Positions 24,430 through 27,927 of a stretch of 27,927 nucleotides of DNA are shown piece after piece. The position numbers and the translations under genes were made by a program. Within the stretch, counting starts at the first letter, position 1; every line of letters starts with the position of its first letter. The notes below the pieces were generated by a model that was given only the letters and a program-made list of their open reading frames with translations, ran no database searches and was not told the DNA's origin. Source of the DNA: JANPPS01 sp031428635 (GTDB lineage: Bacteria; Pseudomonadota; Alphaproteobacteria; Acetobacterales; Acetobacteraceae); contig JANPPS010000018.1 of the NCBI GenBank assembly GCA_031428635.1, forward strand, positions 1-27,927. The letters are read 5' to 3'.

Positions 24430-24518
24430 CTTCGCCTCCGATTATGTCGAGCTAACGCGCGCCGGTGACCGCCGTCCCGCTATTTCCCTCGGCATCCGCC
24501 CCGGGTTAGAGGCAGCCG

Positions 24519-25376
24519 ATGGAAACCATTCTCTCGATCCAGTCCTGGGTCGCATACGGCCATGTCGGAAATGCGGCGGCTGTGTTCCCGTTGCAGCGGT
24601 CGGGCGCCGAGGTTATCGCGGTCAATACCGTGCAGTTCAGCAACCATACCGGCTACGGAGCCTGGACCGGACAAGCGCTGACCGGTGCGGCGGTGCAGGC
24701 GTTGGTCGACGGCGTGGCGGCTCGCGGCGTTTTGCCAGGGGTGGACGCCGTGCTGTCCGGCTACCTGGGCGACCCGGCCGTGCTGGACGCTGTGCTGGAC
24801 GCCGTCACCCGGGTCCGCGATGCAAATCCCGGGGCCGTTTATTGCTGCGATCCGGTGATCGGCGACACGGGTCCTGGTGTGTATGTGCGCCCAGGCGTGT
24901 TGGACGGGCTTCGTGACCGGGCGGTGCCCTCGGCCGACATACTAACCCCCAACCAGTTCGAGCTCGCAACGCTTACCGCCCAACCCGTAGCGACATTGGC
25001 GCAGACGGTGGAAGCGGCCCATGCCCTACGTCGGCGTATGCGGCCCGGCGCCACGGTGCTGGTCACAAGCTCGGACACGGATAGCACGCCCCCGGATGCC
25101 GCGGACATGGTCGTAGTCTCGGACCGGGGTGCCTGGCGCCTGCGCACGCCGCGCCTGCAGCTCACGGTAAATGGCGCCGGTGACGTGACCGCCGCCCTGT
25201 TCCTGCTGCACTTGCGGCGCACGGGCGATCCGGCACAAGCCATTTCGGCGGCGGGGAGCGCGATCCACGGTCTGCTGCGCCACACCCTGCAATCGGGCGG
25301 GCGGGAGCTGGCCCTTGTTGCCGCGCAGAATGAGTTCACGGCGCCCACCACATTGTTTCACGTAACCGCGTGTTGA
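24519..25376 (+). CDS. pdxY: Pyridoxal kinase PdxY
   Basis: Phosphorylates pyridoxal to PLP in the vitamin B6 salvage pathway; cytoplasmic ribokinase-like fold. The 285-aa product has ILSIQSWVAYGHVGNAAAVFPLQ at the N-terminus, VNTVQFSNHTGYGAWTG (36-52), DAVLSGYLGDP, CCDPVIGD and the anion-hole motif NGAGDVTAALFL with the catalytic Asp. These closely follow PdxY rather than ThiD/PdxK-like kinases. AGAGG precedes the ATG. It is divergent from the small secreted protein gene and followed by the ABC exporter after 72 bp. Confidence 0.95.
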   Translation: METILSIQSWVAYGHVGNAAAVFPLQRSGAEVIAVNTVQFSNHTGYGAWTGQALTGAAVQALVDGVAARGVLPGVDAVLSGYLGDPAVLDAVLDAVTRVRDANPGAVYCCDPVIGDTGPGVYVRPGVLDGLRDRAVPSADILTPNQFELATLTAQPVATLAQTVEAAHALRRRMRPGATVLVTSSDTDSTPPDAADMVVVSDRGAWRLRTPRLQLTVNGAGDVTAALFLLHLRRTGDPAQAISAAGSAIHGLLRHTLQSGGRELALVAAQNEFTAPTTLFHVTAC

Positions 25377-25448
25377 CGTCCTACCCTTTGCCCTGTTCCT
25401 GCCCAATTGCGGTCTTAAGTAGGGATTTGGTCTAGCAACGGGGGGTGC

Positions 25449-27218
25449 ATGCGGTTCGTATCGATCTACCGTCAGGCGCTTGCGGCGCTGGGCAATGACA
25501 CGCGCCTGGCCGTGCTGCTGGGTTTTGCCAACGTGCTGGTCGCGGCGCTCACGTTCATGGACCCTGTGCTGTTCGGCCGGGTCATTAGCCTGCTCACGCG
25601 CTCGGACGGCATGCCGGCCGATTACATGTGGAACGAATCGGTACACCTGCTGGGTCTGTGGTTCGCGGTGGGTGTGGCCACAATATTGGCCAACATCGCG
25701 ACCTCGTTGCAGAGCGAGCGGATGGCCCACCGCAACCGCCTGATGATGATGAACCGCTATTTCAGCCACGTGCTGTCATTACCGCTCAGCTTTCATGGGG
25801 ACGTCCATTCGGGCCGGCTCATGAAGGTCATGCTGGGCGGTTCGGACGCGCTGTTCGGCCTGTGGCTCACGTTCTTTAAGGATCAATTATCGACGGTTGT
25901 GGCCGTCGTCGTTTTACTGCCGCTGACGTTCGTCATGAACTGGCGGCTCGCTCTGACGCTGGTCGTGCTGGTCGTGGTGTTCTTTGTCCTGACGCTGTTG
26001 GTCGTACGCAAGACCGAGGCCGGGCAACGGCAGGCGGAGCATCATCACAGCAACCTGGCGGGCACGGCGCAGGACGCGCTGGCGAACGTCATGGTCGTGC
26101 AGTCGTTCACCCGGCTGCAGGCCGAGAGCCGGCTGTTCGGTCAAATTATCGACGATGTGATCCGCTACCAGTTCCCGGTGTTGAATTGGTGGGCGGTTGT
26201 AAACGTACTGACCCGCGCAGCCAGCACGATGGCCGTGATCGCCATCGTTGTTATCGGCACGATCCTGCATCTGGACGGTAAAGCAACGGTGGGTGAGATC
26301 GTGAGCTTTATGGGCTTCGCGACCCTGCTGATCGGGCGCCTGGAATCGGCGGTGCAATTTGCGTCCCGCTTGTTCTTCCAGCTGCCTGTGCTGGAAGATT
26401 TCTTCGGCGTGCTGCAGGCCAAGTCGTCCGTCCCTGATGCGCCGGACGCCACGCCGCTTGTGGCGTCGTATGGCGAGGTCGCGTTCGAAGACGTGAGCTT
26501 TGCCTATCCAGGCGGTCCCGCGATCCTAAGCCACGTCAGTTTCGTCGCTCTCCCCGGCACGTCGGTGGCGCTGGTTGGCCAGACCGGCGCGGGTAAGAGC
26601 ACGGCCATGAACCTGCTGCAGCGGTTATGGGACCCGGTGGCGGGTGCGGTCATGATCGATGGCCAGGATTTGCGCTCGGTGACCCTCGAAAGCCTGCGCG
26701 CCCACATCGGCGTCGTATTTCAGGAAAGCCTGCTGTTCAATCGTTCGATCCGCGAGAACCTGCGCATCGGTCGCGCGGGCGCCAGCGATGAGGAGCTGGA
26801 GCGAGCCTGCCGATTGGCCGACGCGCATGAGTTCATCGTGCGCCAGCCGAACGGCTACGACACGTTGGTCGGTGAGCGTGGGGCCACGTTGTCCGGTGGC
26901 CAGCGCCAGCGCCTGGCAATCGCGCGGGCACTGCTGAAAGATCCGCCGATCCTAATCTTGGATGAGGCGACGAGCGCTCTGGATGCCGCGACCGAGGCGC
27001 GGGTCAGCCGGGCGATGCAGACGCTGATGAAGGGCCGTACGACGTTCATCATCGCCCATCGGCTGAGCACGGTGCGCGACGCCGATGTGATCCTGGTATT
27101 CGAGAACGGCGAAGTGGTGGAGCGCGGCAGCTTCGACGAGCTGCTAGCGCTGCGTGGGCGGTTTGCGGATCTGGTCAGTACGCAGCTGTCACCGTCGCTG
27201 GCGGCTGCGGCGGAGTAG
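25449..27218 (+). CDS. ndvA: ABC exporter, NdvA-like (glucan export family)
   Basis: Half-transporter of 589 aa that fuses a six-helix membrane domain (about 1-320) to an ATPase domain. Signature positions: Walker A GQTGAGKST (377-385), ABC signature LSGGQRQR (481-488), Walker B ILILDEATSALD (about 500-512) and AHRLST. The length and the membrane-domain segments LFGLWLTFFKDQL, VLNWWAVVNVLTRAASTMA and VGEIVSFMGFATLLIGRLE resemble rhizobial NdvA, which exports cyclic beta-1,2-glucan to the periplasm. No glucan synthase gene is in the window, so the substrate could be another glycan or lipid. The symbol is by resemblance. A weak G-rich site precedes the ATG. Confidence 0.85.
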   Translation: MRFVSIYRQALAALGNDTRLAVLLGFANVLVAALTFMDPVLFGRVISLLTRSDGMPADYMWNESVHLLGLWFAVGVATILANIATSLQSERMAHRNRLMMMNRYFSHVLSLPLSFHGDVHSGRLMKVMLGGSDALFGLWLTFFKDQLSTVVAVVVLLPLTFVMNWRLALTLVVLVVVFFVLTLLVVRKTEAGQRQAEHHHSNLAGTAQDALANVMVVQSFTRLQAESRLFGQIIDDVIRYQFPVLNWWAVVNVLTRAASTMAVIAIVVIGTILHLDGKATVGEIVSFMGFATLLIGRLESAVQFASRLFFQLPVLEDFFGVLQAKSSVPDAPDATPLVASYGEVAFEDVSFAYPGGPAILSHVSFVALPGTSVALVGQTGAGKSTAMNLLQRLWDPVAGAVMIDGQDLRSVTLESLRAHIGVVFQESLLFNRSIRENLRIGRAGASDEELERACRLADAHEFIVRQPNGYDTLVGERGATLSGGQRQRLAIARALLKDPPILILDEATSALDAATEARVSRAMQTLMKGRTTFIIAHRLSTVRDADVILVFENGEVVERGSFDELLALRGRFADLVSTQLSPSLAAAAE

Positions 27219-27318
27219 CGTCTCGCAGGTGCGAACCGACCAGTTGCAATCGCGCCAAGGGTAGGCGCAGCCTCAATCCCAACCGGCGAAATGACCGGGG
27301 TAGCGAGAGGACTGTCCG

Positions 27319-27762
27319 ATGACCATCAGTGCGATACTTCGCGAAAAGTCTCGCGTGGGAGCCGCCGACGTCGCCCGCGCCGCACCGACGGCGACGATAG
27401 CCGACGTGTCGCGCCAGTTGCATAGCCGCCGGATCGGTGCGGTGCTTGTGATGGATAGTACCGATCAACTGCTGGGCATCGTGAGCGAACGCGATATTGT
27501 GGCGAGCCTGGCCGAGCTGGGTGCCCGAACGCTCGAGATGACGGCGGCCCAGCTTATGACCCGCGATCTGCACATTGCGAGCGCCGCGACGACGGTGCCG
27601 GAGGCGATGGAAATGATGACCGCCGGCCGTTTCCGCCATCTGCCGGTGATGGATGGCGACCATCTGATCGGTATCGTAAGCATTGGTGACGTCGTGAAGG
27701 CGCGGATAAGCCAACAGGAGCACGAGGTTGATAGCTTGAAAGCCTACGTCGCCGGAGGGTAG
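27319..27762 (+). CDS. Two-CBS-domain protein
   Basis: The 147-aa product consists of two CBS domains, which usually bind adenine nucleotides and regulate a partner. CBS1 runs about 17-70 (IADVSRQLHSRRIGAVLVMDSTDQLLGIVSERDIV) and CBS2 about 79-135 (LMTRDLHIASAATTVPEAMEMMTAGRFRHLPVMDGDHLIGIVSIGDVV). There is no other domain, so the partner is separate. A GAGAGGA site lies upstream. It is 51 bp before mscL and 100 bp after the ABC exporter. Confidence 0.93.
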   Translation: MTISAILREKSRVGAADVARAAPTATIADVSRQLHSRRIGAVLVMDSTDQLLGIVSERDIVASLAELGARTLEMTAAQLMTRDLHIASAATTVPEAMEMMTAGRFRHLPVMDGDHLIGIVSIGDVVKARISQQEHEVDSLKAYVAGG

Positions 27763-27813
27763 CCGCCCGCGCGTCGCCCCGGTACTCAACCGGAACCGTA
27801 ACGGAGAGGCGCC

Positions 27814-27927
27814 ATGCAGTCCTCCATTCGCATTCTCGCGAAGCCCGGCTGGGTCGGCGAGTTCCAGGCCTTCATCCTGCGCGGCAATGGGGTCGATCTG
27901 GCGGTTGGCATCATCATCATCGGCGCG
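27814..27927 (+). CDS. mscL: Large-conductance mechanosensitive channel MscL (partial)
   Basis: Only the first 38 codons are in the window. FQAFILRGNGVDLAVGIIIIGA matches the first transmembrane helix and its lead-in (FxxFxxRGNxxDLAVGxxxG), the most conserved part of MscL. The family protein is about 130-150 aa and opens under membrane tension to release solutes during hypo-osmotic shock. GGAG lies upstream of the ATG. The rest is outside the window. Confidence 0.9.
   Translation, partial: MQSSIRILAKPGWVGEFQAFILRGNGVDLAVGIIIIGA

Overview
The window reads as a GC-rich alphaproteobacterial chromosome segment, probably Rhodospirillales or Acetobacteraceae-like. The support is the gene order glyQ-glyS-ppdK, a TPR membrane protein followed by a BamB-like lipoprotein and der, an NdvA-like ABC exporter, and IF3 and L31 proteins of alphaproteobacterial type. 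It is densely packed and mostly housekeeping. I see no transposase, phage, CRISPR, tRNA or rRNA gene. The family-level placement is inference.

Layout. 1-4978 (minus): glyQ, glyS and ppdK, read in that order, with ppdK cut by the left edge. 5182-6567 (plus): a YccU-type CoA-binding protein and a DUF2076-type Gln/Gly-rich protein. 6587-7375 (minus): a YgfZ-type folate-binding protein, meeting its convergent neighbour at a GC-rich inverted repeat. 7452-11538 (plus): three genes with 1-base stop/start overlaps (GT4 glycosyltransferase, asparagine synthase, dihydroorotase). 11525-12428 (minus): a small lipoprotein and a secreted conserved protein. 12525-18654 (plus): TPR protein, BamB-like lipoprotein, Der GTPase, GT9 glycosyltransferase and ThrS. 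18743-19481: a methyltransferase gene broken by a 7-bp tandem duplication. 19814-21921: infC, which appears to start at AUA, coupled by a 4-bp overlap to a gamma-glutamyltransferase. 22036-22659: a flavin reductase-like protein. 22990-23265: a doubtful ORF ending in a strong palindrome. 23356-24429 (minus): rpmE, an LTXXQ/Spy-like periplasmic protein and a small secreted Arg/Asp/Tyr-rich protein. 24519-27927 (plus): pyridoxal kinase, NdvA-like exporter, CBS protein and the start of mscL.

How the genes work together. The translation genes (glyQS, thrS, infC, rpmE, der) are interleaved with envelope genes (BamB-like lipoprotein, GT4, GT9, NdvA-like exporter, Spy-like protein, MscL). The most informative local features are the period-7 tract that splits the methyltransferase, the probable AUA start of infC, the coupling of infC to a signal-less gamma-glutamyltransferase, the GT4-AsnB-PyrC unit, and the palindrome at 23223-23266. 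No obviously new multi-gene system could be demonstrated from sequence alone.
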